Source: Lotus japonicus (taxonomy: Eukaryota; Streptophyta; Magnoliopsida; Fabales; Fabaceae). Taken from it: 64,000 nt of DNA. This document shows positions 1 through 11,900 of the stretch, in pieces. Location of the stretch: NCBI RefSeq assembly GCF_012489685.1, contig NC_080045.1, positions 64,502,722 through 64,566,721 on the forward strand, in the 5' to 3' direction. The first letter of the stretch is position 1. Each line of letters begins with the position of its first letter. A program made the translations under genes and the position numbers. The notes below the pieces were generated by a model that saw only the letters and a list, made by a program, of their open reading frames with translations, was not told where the DNA came from and did not search any database.

Positions 1-388
1 CCCTCCTGCTTCTCAGATCACCGAATACCTCCCTATTCCACTCTTTTAGTACGCTTCTTAGGCCCTTCAGCTTCTCCTTCACCATAAACGCACCCCACCC
101 TTTCACCTTCATATCCTTCCACGAATTCTCCACAAGTGCTGGTAGTCGGTGGTCCCCCAACCAACAATTGAGAACTCGAAAGGGCTTGGGTCCCCAATCT
201 TGGAAGGTTTGCCTCAGGAGCACCGGACAATGATCAGACACGTCACGGTTCAGCACAAGTTGGGAACAATTTGGCCAGAAGGTACCCCACTCATTGGACA
301 CCAAGACCCTATCAAGTCTGCTTTGAGCCTGGTTATTCGGTCTATGCCAAGTGAATTTTCTACCTGCTAAAGGAATGTCTAATACATT
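1..388 (-). mobile_element. LINE (L1-type) endonuclease/pre-RT fragment
   Basis: On the minus strand an open frame runs from about 388 to the window edge. It contains GRKFTWHRPNN, SRLDRVLVSNEW, SDHCPVLL and FRVLNCWLGDH, which together are the C-terminal end of a plant L1 apurinic-type endonuclease and the linker leading to reverse transcriptase. The SDHCP box holds the catalytic Asp-His of the exonuclease/endonuclease/phosphatase fold. The frame has no stop inside the window, so it continues past coordinate 1. Upstream of 388 the similarity ends in a T-rich run, so the 5' part is missing or lies elsewhere. Recognised from motifs only. Confidence 0.8.
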
Positions 389-1387
389 TTTTTTTCTTGA
401 AACTCAACCCTAAAGATGAACAAACATTTCTAAATTCATGTAGCTACCCATTTAGCCCATATCCTCTAGTCAGCCCTTTCGGTCCAAAAGGAATGAATAA
501 AGCCCAAATGGTTGAATGATTTTATCTAGTGGGCTTTTTTTATGTTTAATGAAATGGAAACTTTGACAAAAAAAAAAGTATGTCTAGAATATTTCTTGAT
601 TGAGGACCACTAGGTTAGCATCCATTGATTGTAAGAGTGGAATAAAGGTGTCATGCAAACCCTAAATTATCTATCAGAAAATTGAGCTCACTCCTCAATT
701 TCTTGTTCTTTTCTTTTATTGAATTTATATGGTACAAGTTATTGGTAATGTAGGTTTGAGACTATCATATTGGTGCTTTCATTTTCACTCATGGCTCAAG
801 TTAATGTTTTTGTTTCTGATGAGCATCTGACGCGATCGATGTTAAGCTTGTTGCCCTAACTCAGCGCCAAGATGACTTTTAGTCTCACATTGATTTTCAT
901 CACTTTACTGTCACCTTGGTGCTCATCGGCCTTATGGATAGGATGTAACAACTTTCCATTCAACAAAACTCTCATTCCTCCTCATCCTTCGCTTGGATAT
1001 TCCTCATCTTCTTCCCTTTTCACCCCATGTTTTTTCTAATACCCAAAACCTTAACCCAAACACTCATTCCACCTTCAAACCACCCAAAGCTGCAGCTACC
1101 CACGTTTGATGGAATTGATCATGAGTTTTTATGCAAGCATGACTAGGTTTTCCAATAAAACTAAGAGTTTTTCCATGGAATCTCGAGATTTTTCTATAGA
1201 ATGTCTTATAATTAAGAGCGGCGACAAGAAGTAAATTATAAAACAAATTTGGTGGCATATCATTTATTGCTTTAATTAACAACTCTTTTTCGTACCAAAA
1301 AAATATAACAACTCAACTACTCAAGCACAATGACCCAACAGCACGTAAACTCATAGGAATCCTCTTGTCTGTTGGGAAGTGGAAGCC
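389..1387. other. Intergenic, no gene seen
   Basis: AT-rich sequence without a convincing open frame or exon. The last 100 bases should contain the promoter and leader of the esterase gene that follows. Confidence 0.5.
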
Positions 1388-2515
1388 ATGGAAACAGCCA
1401 CACATGCAGATCCAAACGAGCATCCACCCAAAACCAAACGACAGATCTTCATTCTCTCCGGCCAAAGCAACATGGCCGGACGAGGCGGCGTGATTAAGAA
1501 CCCCCACCACCACCCAAACAAGCGCTGGGACGGCGTCGTTCCACCGGAGTGCCACCCTGACCCTTCCATCCTCCGCCTCAGCGCCGCCCTCCGATGGGAG
1601 CCAGCTCACGAGCCTCTCCACACCGACATCGACACTAAGAAAGTCTGCGGCGTGGGTCCCGGCATGTGCTTCGCCAACGCGGTGCGGCGGCGCGTGGGCG
1701 GCGAGTTCGGCCTTGTCCCGTGTGCCGTGGGTGGCACCCCCATGAAGGAGTGGGCGCGTGGGGAGGAGTTGTATGAAAACATGGTGAAGAGAGCCAAATT
1801 CAGCGTGACCGGCGACCACGGTGGCGAGATCAAAGCATTGCTGTGGTTCCAGGGAGAGAGTGACACTTCCAGTGAGCATGATGCAGAGGCTTACAAGGTC
1901 AACATGGAAACGCTCATCCACAATGTTCGTCAAGACCTCAATCTTCCATCTCTTCCCATCATTCAGGTTTGGAAAATTACTTTTTTTTTTTCCAATTTTG
2001 TTAGTGTATTTAATTACTTTCGCAATTTCAAGTAGGGATGAAGTGAATGCGGAATATTAGTGTAGTAACCATCGAACAAGTTAGTTTGTCTCAGAAAGAA
2101 GGAAACACATCGCGAGTTCACTTATTGTGTTAAATGTCGATCAAATTAATCTTTATGATCAGATAAAATGTCGGTTAAGTTTATCTTTATATAAACTATT
2201 ATGAACAATTAGAGACCATGATGATATGATATTTCCCTTTTATAAGGAGTTAAGGATTAACTTTAGGACGAAATTGAGCATTCGCTCGTTCACTCTTGTA
2301 GTCTTGTCTATGCAATGCAGGTTGCAATAGCCTCAGGGTTTGAGTACATGGAGAAAGTGAGGGAAGCACAAAAAGGGATTGAACTTCCAAATGTGATTTG
2401 CGTGGATGCAAAGGGATTTCAGTTGAAGGAAGATAATCTTCATCTTACCTTGGAGGCTCAAGTTAAGTTGGGTCACATGCTGGCTGAGGCCTATCTTACC
2501 CATTTTGTTGCATGA
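1388..2515 (+). CDS. SASA/SGNH-type carbohydrate esterase (At4g34215-like)
   Basis: Two exons, 1388-1966 and 2321-2515, joined in phase 0 across a GT-AG intron, encode 257 residues. The family (sialate O-acetylesterase-like, DUF303) removes acetyl groups from carbohydrates with a Ser-Asp-His site. Block I is GQSN at residues 25-28, with Ser27 as the likely nucleophile. The GGTP oxyanion segment is at 115-118, WFQGESD at 153-159, and the C-terminal catalytic Asp/His pair is D231 and H234 in DNLHLT. No signal peptide is visible, so a cytosolic protein is expected. The start is the ATG at 1388; the frame stays open three codons further but only from a GTG. Exon 1 is clearly GC-richer than its surroundings. 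Length equals the Arabidopsis relative (about 260 residues). The biological substrate is unknown. Confidence 0.92.
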
Positions 2516-5058
2516 ACTATTTGGAAAAGGTCTCCTATTTCAAAGCCACGCTTTCAATGTTTCATTCTGATTTTAAACATTGTTTGGAAGTTCAATCCAA
2601 ACTGGTTTGTACTGTGTATGTGTATGTAGCATCACTTATTATGGGTTGGCTAAGTGAACCATGAGATTATTTAACTCTACTCTAATAGGCCAACATTATT
2701 ATTTATAAATAAATTGTTAAATAAAATATAAAAAATCATTTCAAACGTAATTGGTCTATCAAAAATCATAATTTTTTAATCCAAACTTTTGCATTGTCAT
2801 TTAGACAATCTCACTTAATAATGTTTTGTTTTTGGTCTCCATCATTTACTGCTAACTTGAATTGAAATTGAAGTGTGGGTCATTACTAGGAGGGGTGTAA
2901 TTAATTTTGAGTTTGTGATGAACCTTCCTTCTTGCCAAAGTCACGGATAAGAACCCTCCAAAGTTACTCCAATACTCCTCTAAAATATTCAAGGAAATCA
3001 TAATGCCCACCCAAGCTTGTACAATGTAAAAACAATTTTACATTTTTACTTTTAGTGTGGCTTGCACCCACCTTCAAAAGTGATTAATACCCCTCCATTT
3101 GTTAGATGAGTGATACGTAGATGGGGACCCAACCGATCAGATCAAGCTGTATTTTCCTGAACCGAATCTAGCCACCATTACTCACTTGATCACTCACCAG
3201 ACCAACTTGTCCTGTACCAAAATTCAAAATTGACTAAACAAAGCGGCAGATACAACAGGCCCATAGCAAATTAGCAATGACTTGAATGGGCCACCAACCA
3301 AACACCATCTGTTCTATTTGCCTAATTGGATGTTTGGTAATGAAAAATATTTTCTCAGGCCTAAAACCAAACTATATCTTAATAGAATAAGAAGAGGAGT
3401 AAGAGATAAAAAGACATGATTAGTATTGATATAGTGGATGCTTGGATTTACAATAAAAAAATTCACAATGAGCAGCCATACAAATTTATGACTCATGTTT
3501 TGACTCAATGTGATTTTGCTTACACTTATTCAAACATACACATAGAAGAGAAAGTGGATCTGAATTCATAAAATCTGGTTTGGTAATGGATGGTGATGGT
3601 GATTGCTAATGAAGACAGCAAATCCACTTTTTGGCCCCTTGTTTTGTATTGAACTATTGATGTGCTTCGCTATCTAACAAGAGTGCGTGGATTTCCTACC
3701 AACACCAAGGGCCAAAGGCTGCGTGCGCACCTTTATTTTCAACTTTTATTATAGTAATAGTAATATATAATAATTTCTCAATTGAATTCTAAGATTTTCA
3801 AACCATTTTATTATTATTCTATCAATTATTATTTTATTGAATAATTTACCTAAATATGATTACAAATCTACCTTATTTTTATTTACTAATTGTTTATACA
3901 CAAATATGAGTTGTTATTTTTTAAAAATTTCCATATTTTACCATTTAATATATTTTTTAAAGTCAAGTGTGAAGCAAATGATGCACGCAAAAAAATTAAC
4001 TTTCCTGGTAGTGCATACAAAAAATTGAAGTAAAGGATGCAAGCACTTTGCAATCTTGGATGATAGGAGCATTGGACTTCAAGGCATTACTCACAACCAA
4101 AGAATCAAATTCAATCATCACATCCTCCATGTCTAGGTATTTGAGAACTAAGACCTCAATGTCTCAAATTGCCAATTTGATACCCTAGTTTTACATTGTG
4201 GTGGTAAAGTGCTTAGTAAAGAGTTAACCTTGCACATAAGGTTGGGCCTCGCTGGCCCAATACAATGCAAAATGAAGGATTTGCTCCTTACGCTCATAAT
4301 ATATGAGTCTTATCTCAAGGAGTGTTTGAGATAACTCCCAAATAAAACCCTCAAAGATAGTATAATTCATGACTCAACTCACCAATTTTACTTGTTATTG
4401 TTCGAATTCTTCATCTAACATTTTTATTTATCGTTAGGTCCATCTAACATTTATATAAAGTTATAAAATTATATTTAACAATAGACATAGTTATGGAATA
4501 ACAAGATAATTTAGTGAAAATGTATTGTCAGTATGAAAGACAATCAAAACATGTCACGCATGTTAAACAATAACTTTCATTTTAAATTTTAATTAATATA
4601 GAAAATAATTCCCAATGTGCCAGAATTCAATTGGAGACTCAATAAACAAAGTTTCCACGTATATACCTTAATCCAATTGCATAATATCATATTTCTTTTG
4701 ATAGGGAACAAATAGAAAAATAGAAAAAAAGTAAAAATATATTAATAGTAATAAAAAAAGGAAACATTCTTTATAATTCCTGGTCGTACAACTATACAAG
4801 GAAAAAGTTTAAAATGTAAATTTCCTTTATAACTTTTTTACTTTGTAAAATTCTTTATAATTATCCATTTTCATTAAAATAAGAAATTAGATTATAAATA
4901 AAGAAAGTAGTAGTAAACTAGTAATAATAAATTGAAAGGTTGATTGATAAACCCTTTGATGTGAGAGGTTTCATTCATTCTTTATAAGACAATCACCAAC
5001 CCACTCTCTTTTACTTCCCTTTGAAAACTTGCGACTACTCCTATACTCACTTCCAAAC
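2516..5058. other. Intergenic AT-rich region
   Basis: I see no gene. It holds the 3' untranslated region of the esterase at the left, then A/T-rich DNA with short chance frames. The last 60 bases are the probable leader of PGDH, with a CT-rich stretch just before the start codon. Confidence 0.5.
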
Positions 5059-7897
5059 ATGGCCGCCGGAACCACCGCAGTAGCTTCCAAAACCCTCCGA
5101 CTCCCCTCTCCCTCACTTTCTCTCTCATCAAAACTCCCACTCTCCTCCGCCTTCTCCGTCTCCCTCCGCCGCCACGGCCACCGTTCCCGCCCCCTCGTCG
5201 TCCTCGTCTCCGCCTCCCTCGACGCCAAACCCACCGTCCTCGTCGCCGAGAAGCTCGGCGAAGCGGGTCTCAAACTCCTCAAGGACTTCGCCAACGTCGA
5301 CTGCTCCTACAATCTCACCCCTGAGGAGCTCTGCACCAAGATCTCCCTCTGCGACGCCTTAATCGTCCGCAGTGGCACCAAGGTCAATCGCGAGGTGTTT
5401 GAATCCTCCGCTGGTAGGCTCAAGGTCGTTGGAAGAGCTGGCGTCGGAATCGACAACGTGGATCTCGCCGCCGCCACTGAGCATGGATGTTTGGTTGTCA
5501 ATGCCCCCACCGCCAACACTGTTGCTGCCGCTGAGCACGGTATTGCCCTCCTCGCCGCCATGGCCAGGAACGTTGCTCAAGCTGATGCCTCTGTTAAAGC
5601 TGGTATGTTCACTCATTTTGTCGAGCACCTTCTTTGCTTGTTAGATCGTGTTACTGTTGTACCATGGTTGATTTGCTTTACATTTGAGTCCTTTGTTTGT
5701 TTGCTTGTTTGGATTCGTTTGGATTTATCGTGTTTGATGTACCCATGTATTGACTTGAAACGTCATTTTGATGAATCTTCTCTTTCTGGAACCAAATCTT
5801 TGAATTAATATTTCCTGTGTAAAGGGTGACTTTTCTTTTCCTGATATATACATTTGTGTGTGGCTCACTCTTTTTGTACTTGTGTTGAATATAAGGTTGT
5901 AGTTTATTGTTCTTTTGATGCTGTTTTTGTTTTGGTTGTGTTGTTGGTGCGGATTCTGTTATTGATTTGCCTCATGGTGGTTGTTTAATGCAGGGAAATG
6001 GCAGAGAAGCAAGTATGTTGGAGTGTCCATGGTTGGGAAGACACTAGCTGTGTTGGGATTTGGGAAGGTTGGCACTGAGGTTGCTCGTCGTGCCAAGGGG
6101 CTTGGTATGAATGTCATTGCACATGATCCTTATGCCCCTGCGGATCGTGCTCGTGCTATTGGTGTGGAGCTTGTGAGCTTTGATGAGGCCCTTGCCTCTG
6201 CGGATTTCATTTCTCTGCATATGCCTCTTACTCCTGCTACTTCAAAGATGCTCAATGATGAGACTTTTGCCAAGATGAAGAAAGGAGTTCGAATTGTGAA
6301 CGTTGCTCGTGGAGGGGTCATCGATGAGGATGCTCTTGTTAGGGCTTTGGACTCAGGAATTGTAGCTCAGGTTCTTGTCTCTCATCTCTTATTTTGAAAT
6401 TTGAAGCACTAATAGTTGACTTTAGAGGTAAATAATTAATCAATTGGGTCTCTCCCTACATAAGGAATAATTAATGATAGCTTTGTGTCTCTTTGTTTCA
6501 GGCGGCTCTTGATGTTTTCACTGAGGAGCCACCAGCAAAAGACAGCAAGTTGGTTCTTCATGAGCAAGTTACTGCAACACCTCATCTTGGTGCCAGTACC
6601 ATGGAAGCTCAGGTAAGTTACTTGAAGCAATTGGTTATGACTATGAGCTTTACATTTTTTTCACTTGTCACTGATGTTTTATAACCTTTTGGAAATGATG
6701 ACCAGGAAGGTGTGGCTATTGAAATAGCAGAAGCTGTGGTTGGGGCATTGAGAGGGGAGCTTGCCGCTACTGCAGTCAATGCACCAATGGTCCCCTCAGA
6801 GGTACTGTAGAAAAATTCATCTTAAGCCTTTTCCATTTCATGATAAATAATCTTACATCATGATACTGGTATTCTCCTCTTCCTAACTGGTATCCTTTTC
6901 ATGGTGAATAACTTGACTTCGTGTTACAGCTGTTTGGCATGAGAAAATCATTGTTGTATTCATTAACTCTTTGTTTAACTAGGCTCAAATATTGAAAATA
7001 ATATTTGGAACACGGCGCCTTATTATTCTTTAACTGTTATTTGCTCTTGTTTCAAATTAAGTACTTAATGTAATGTGAAGGTTTGGTTTGAGAAATCTGA
7101 TAAAAGTAATTGGGATCATAGGGATATTATCTATGAGTGTTATTGCTCGACTTTAAGATCTATTTGATTCCTATTGAGTGTTATCGCTTGACTTCAACAT
7201 CTGTTTCATTCCTTCGTGACTACAGGTGATAACTGAGTTAAAACCATTTGTTGATCTTGCTGAGAAACTAGGGAGATTGGCTGTCCAGCTGGTAGCGGGA
7301 GGAAGCGGTGTAAAAACAGTGAAAGTGACTTATGCTTCTGCAAGGGCCCCTGATGATCTTGACACCCGTCTTCTTCGTGCCATGATAATCAAGGGTCTGA
7401 TTGAGCCCATATCCAGTGTTTTTGTGAACTTGGTTAATGCTGATTTCACTGCTAAACAAAGAGGGCTCAGGATAACTGAGGAGAGGGTCATTCTTGATGG
7501 TTCACCTGAGAATCCACTCGAGTTCATCCAGGTCCAGATTGCCAATGTGGAATCCCGATTCGCCAGCGCCATATCAGAATCCGGCGAGATTAAGGTTGAG
7601 GGCCGGGTGAAAGATGGCATCCCCCATCTGACAAAGGTTGGATTTTTTGAAGTTGATGTGAGTTTGGAAGGCAGCATTATCCTCTGCAGGCAGGTAGATC
7701 AGCCAGGGATGATCGGAAAGGTGGGGAGCGTTCTGGGTGAGGAGAATGTGAATGTGAGCTTCATGAGTGTAGGAAGGATTGCTCCTCGTAAACAAGCTGT
7801 GATGGCAATTGGAGTGGATGAGCCACCTACCAAACAAACTTTGAAGAAGATTGGGGACATTCCTGCTGTTGAAGAATTCGTTTTCCTTAAATTGTAA
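5059..7897 (+). CDS. PGDH: D-3-phosphoglycerate dehydrogenase, plastid
   Basis: Five exons (5059-5602, 5994-6370, 6502-6612, 6706-6801, 7226-7897) join in frame to give 599 residues, the usual size of plant PGDH. The enzyme oxidises 3-phosphoglycerate to 3-phosphohydroxypyruvate with NAD, the first step of the phosphorylated serine pathway in plastids. Residues 1-50 are Ser/Arg/Leu-rich, a typical transit peptide. The NAD-binding GFGKVG is at 203-208; the D-2-hydroxyacid dehydrogenase catalytic Arg (R287 in VARGGVID), Glu (in FTEEPP) and His (H335 in PHLGAST) are all present. An allosteric-substrate-binding region follows, and an ACT domain starts near 527 ([17 protein letters not shown]), the site of serine feedback in this family. 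The ATG at 5059 is chosen; ten more codons upstream stay open but begin with TTG. All splice sites are GT-AG. Confidence 0.97.
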
Positions 7898-8958
7898 GAT
7901 TAAAATGGTTGTCTCATCATTTGGCTCTTTTTTGTTTTTTTCCCCACAGATATTGGATTGGGTATGGCTGCCAGATATGCCCGATTTTGATGCATCATCA
8001 TGAATTGAGTGTAGTTGTAGTTTTGGGTGATTAAAAAAAAGAATAATTCAGCTTTGCAATGAATGGTGTGGTTCAGTGAGTTCTTGGTCAAATGCTGTTT
8101 GAAGTTTCAAAGAATTACTTATATTTGGATCTTCTTAATCACTTCTCTCCTAACAAAAGCCACTTTTAGGTGGTCTTTTATTTTTTCATAATCACTTCTC
8201 CATATGTATAAACTGGATAGCTTTTCAAACATACACGGGGCACCTAAAGTAAATTGAGAATAAAGTTCTTCCGTCACACTGTTATTTGTGCCTATCAATA
8301 TAATTTTTATTTCATTTTTCCTATTTTTTTTTACAAGGCATGGTAATATTTATTTAAATATTCTTGTGTGCAATATCATTCTTTTTAAAATCACAAATAA
8401 GCTGTGTCCAAATAGCTGAATGATTTTGACTAATCTTAAATTATTTTTTTAATTTAAAAATATACGTTATTTATAAATCACAGGCTACAAATATCACAAA
8501 GCTTTTTCATACTAAAATAGTGAAATTAATTATTGATGTTTTATACGAATAAACATTTCATAACTCAAGGCTCAGGCATTACAATTGAATTATTAATTTT
8601 GTCTAAATAAATTTTGCACTCGTAAGTCGTACCTGATATGCTCCCAAACACACATACATAAGGATTTATTCAGTGTATCAAGTGAGAGGATGATCTCATT
8701 GTTGGAGCTAATCATAATCATAATGGATGATCAAAATGAAATTTAAATAAAATAATCCTGATCATTCATATATGATTATACAATAAAGATTAACCTCTTA
8801 TGCTCTCATTTGAGAGACGCCCCTATACATAACTTCTTGTTGATCAAAATCTTAACCTTTGCCAACTTATGCTAGAGTCTACTTGTATTCATAATTTTGA
8901 AACCATGCTGCTTTTGATGCCCATAAAAACTGAATCAAATGAACTCTGAATTCTCAAT
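7898..8958. other. Intergenic between convergent PGDH and NHD1
   Basis: The two genes converge here, so both 3' untranslated regions lie in this stretch. The remainder is A/T-rich and I see no additional gene. Confidence 0.5.
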
Positions 8959-11900
8959 TTATGAACCAGAAAGGAAAGGAACTTCGGCTAGAGTTGTCGG
9001 TAGAGAAACGTTGAGGTTATGAAACGCTAAATAGGCAGCAATACCAGTGGCGTAACCAGCAAAAGCAAAGCCACTAATCTGCACAAACGAGATAAATGAA
9101 TTCTGTTATGAAATATGCACAAACATTTCATAACATCAACATGTTCAATAATACGTTGGGTAAAAAACTTAATTAAACACTTATAGCAATACACACTCAT
9201 CACATAAGTGCTTTCATTAGCTTATTTGAAAAACTTATTGAATTAGTTCAAAATAACTTAAGAAGTAGTTATAAGAACTCATTCAAAAGCTAATATGAGA
9301 AACTTATGAAAATAAACTAAAAACAGCTTATAGGTAGGTGATAAGCTATTTTTATACTATTAAATAAACTCAAACAAACTCTCCACTCCAAATGCAGCCT
9401 AAGTGTACAGTAGGGAATACCTTTCGAAAGTACCAAAAGAAGTCCACCTTTTCCATTCCCATGAATGCAACTCCAGCAGCTGAGCCAATAACCAACATGG
9501 ATCCACCAGTACCAGCACAAAATGCAACTAATTGCCAGAACTCAGAATCTTGAGGGAAAGCAGTGACGTCATACATTCCCATTGCTGCAGCAACCAGGGG
9601 AACATTGTCTATTATTGCAGATATGACTCCAATAGCACTTGCAATCAGTTCGCTATTCGGGACATGAGAATCAAGGTAATTTGCTATTTCTCGAAGAATC
9701 CCCGCTGCCTCCAGACTGCAGAACATGACCATTAAAATTGATCAAATACAACAAGTGTAGTTAGGACTTAAGACATTGAAATTTATATGAGGGAAGAATA
9801 TGCAATCACAATGCATGCAAAAGAATGCTTGAACTTGAAACTCATTTAGCTGTATTCTGTAAGTAATGATATCCCAAAAGACAGGTATTCATGTTCTTAG
9901 AATTCAGGCAAGGCGTAACCCTGGGCTAGGAGGGGGGTTGTTCTTCCCTTTATGGAGACTTATTTGATTATACCTCTAGTCAATGTGATACTTCACAACA
10001 CACCTCTGCTGCCAAGAGGTATCTGGAGCGTTGAATTTGCAGAGGACAAGACATCTGAGGGTGACCCAATAAACGGATCTAGTATAGGCTTTGATACCAT
10101 CTTAGAAAACCTAGCTAACAGTTGAGAGTTGTTCTTCCCTTTATATGGACTTATTTGACCATATCTCTGGTCAATGTAGGACTTTTCACCGGATATGAAG
10201 AGGAACATCCTCATAGTAGGACAAGAGAATCAGGTAACATATTATCTTTTCAGAATGAAATAACTACATTGGAATAAAACCAAATAAGTCATGGCAAGTA
10301 CCCTCCTAAGTTCAAAATAGATGGAACATATGGCTATCATCCAAAGCTTCCCTGCATTAGAAAAAAGTAAAATACATTTCCTTTCCTTATTACCTGCTAA
10401 CGGATAAAAGAATTCCCAGGAAGAACAGTGCTCCTTGAGTGTCTATCCTTGACAGAGCCTGTGGAACTTTTAGCTTCTGCCTTTCCGATTCGCCGTAATG
10501 GATAGCATCAGTGAGGATCCAAAGCACACCAAGACCAAGCAGCATCCCCATGAACGGAGGCAATCCGGTGAGGGCCTTGAAAACTGGGACAAAAATCAAA
10601 GCTCCTAAACCAACTGAGAAAACAAGCTGTCCTCGAGGAGCCATCTGTTCAGATGCCAAGACATTGGGAGAATCACTGCCCTTCCCACTAACTTCACTGA
10701 ACAGATGGAGAAAAACCAACATCATCTAAATTGTAATATGTTAAGCTAAATCTCACTTTTCAAATCAGCCTTCTGCAGTGCAAGAAGAGTACCTAGTCAG
10801 GGACATTAGAGCCAGGGGAACAGCAAGGGAAATGGCTGAAGGTATAAATAAATCCTGTAAATAACGAAAAAATGAAATTATGGATACTTGTTAGTTCTTC
10901 ATTGCACGAGATTGAATCAGACTGTTCATGCAATTGAATCTAAGTAACAGAAAGACTGTGACCAAGGAAATCTTAATTTAGGGCCTAAATTATATATTTC
11001 TAATCATTATATCCAAAGAATATTTCAGTATGTCGTGCTAAATTCATTTCACCACTATAATTTATTATGTAGTTGCAGGAAAGAAAATCCCACGATCCAA
11101 AAAGACATATCATATTGGAATAATTTTTCCATGAGATAACCTTCATTGTTGGTAATGTAGATATTTGACCATGTATCCATAGCATGGTAGTAGTAACATC
11201 ACCAATAGGAGTCCATGCACCTCCAGCATTTGCTGCTATTACAACAACACCTCCAAGAATCCTGTCAATAGAATCCAAAGAAATTTCTTGATGATTTGAT
11301 AAGGTATAGCCAAACCTTAGAATAGTTGGTGATTGGCGAATATTGTAAACAGCAAATTTAGAAGATTGACCCACACACTCTGAATGTTTATGCCCACAAC
11401 AAAAATCAAGAAATCCATCATTAATGCTGATTTCAACTAAAATGGAAAAGCGAATAACATTTGATCTCATCTATGAATAAAAAGCACTAGCAGGAACGGG
11501 TAAATTAATGTGAATGAAATTCATCTCTGGAGGAAAATTAGTAAAGATCTCTCAAATGAGTGTTCAGATTTCTTAAAAGAATGAAAAAGCAAACAAGGGT
11601 AATGCAATATAAATTTGCCAGAGCCTACAGGTATGGACCAGTCATAGCATCTACAGAGGTCCAGTGACTGAAACTTTAGGTGATGCATCTATATCTCCAG
11701 TCAATCTTATTAATGTGGTATTTTAGTAAAATATGGTCAATCTAACACTACAACATGATACAACACATGGGGAAAACATTACACTGAGCTAACATAACAA
11801 ACACATACTTTCGATACTCTGATGGAGGTACTAATTTCCGCAAAAGAGAAACCATGACTATGGTGGATGTCAGGTTGTCTAGAATTGAACTGAGAAAAAA

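Noticed and set aside
1379..1387. N-terminal extension of the esterase
   Set aside because: The upstream codon is GTG, unlikely as a plant start; the ATG at 1388 is preferred.
1313..1933. 206-residue minus-strand frame over the esterase exon
   Set aside because: Antisense shadow of a GC-rich exon that has catalytic motifs on the plus strand.
5029..5058. N-terminal extension of PGDH
   Set aside because: The upstream open stretch starts with TTG, not ATG. The ATG at 5059 gives a normal transit peptide.
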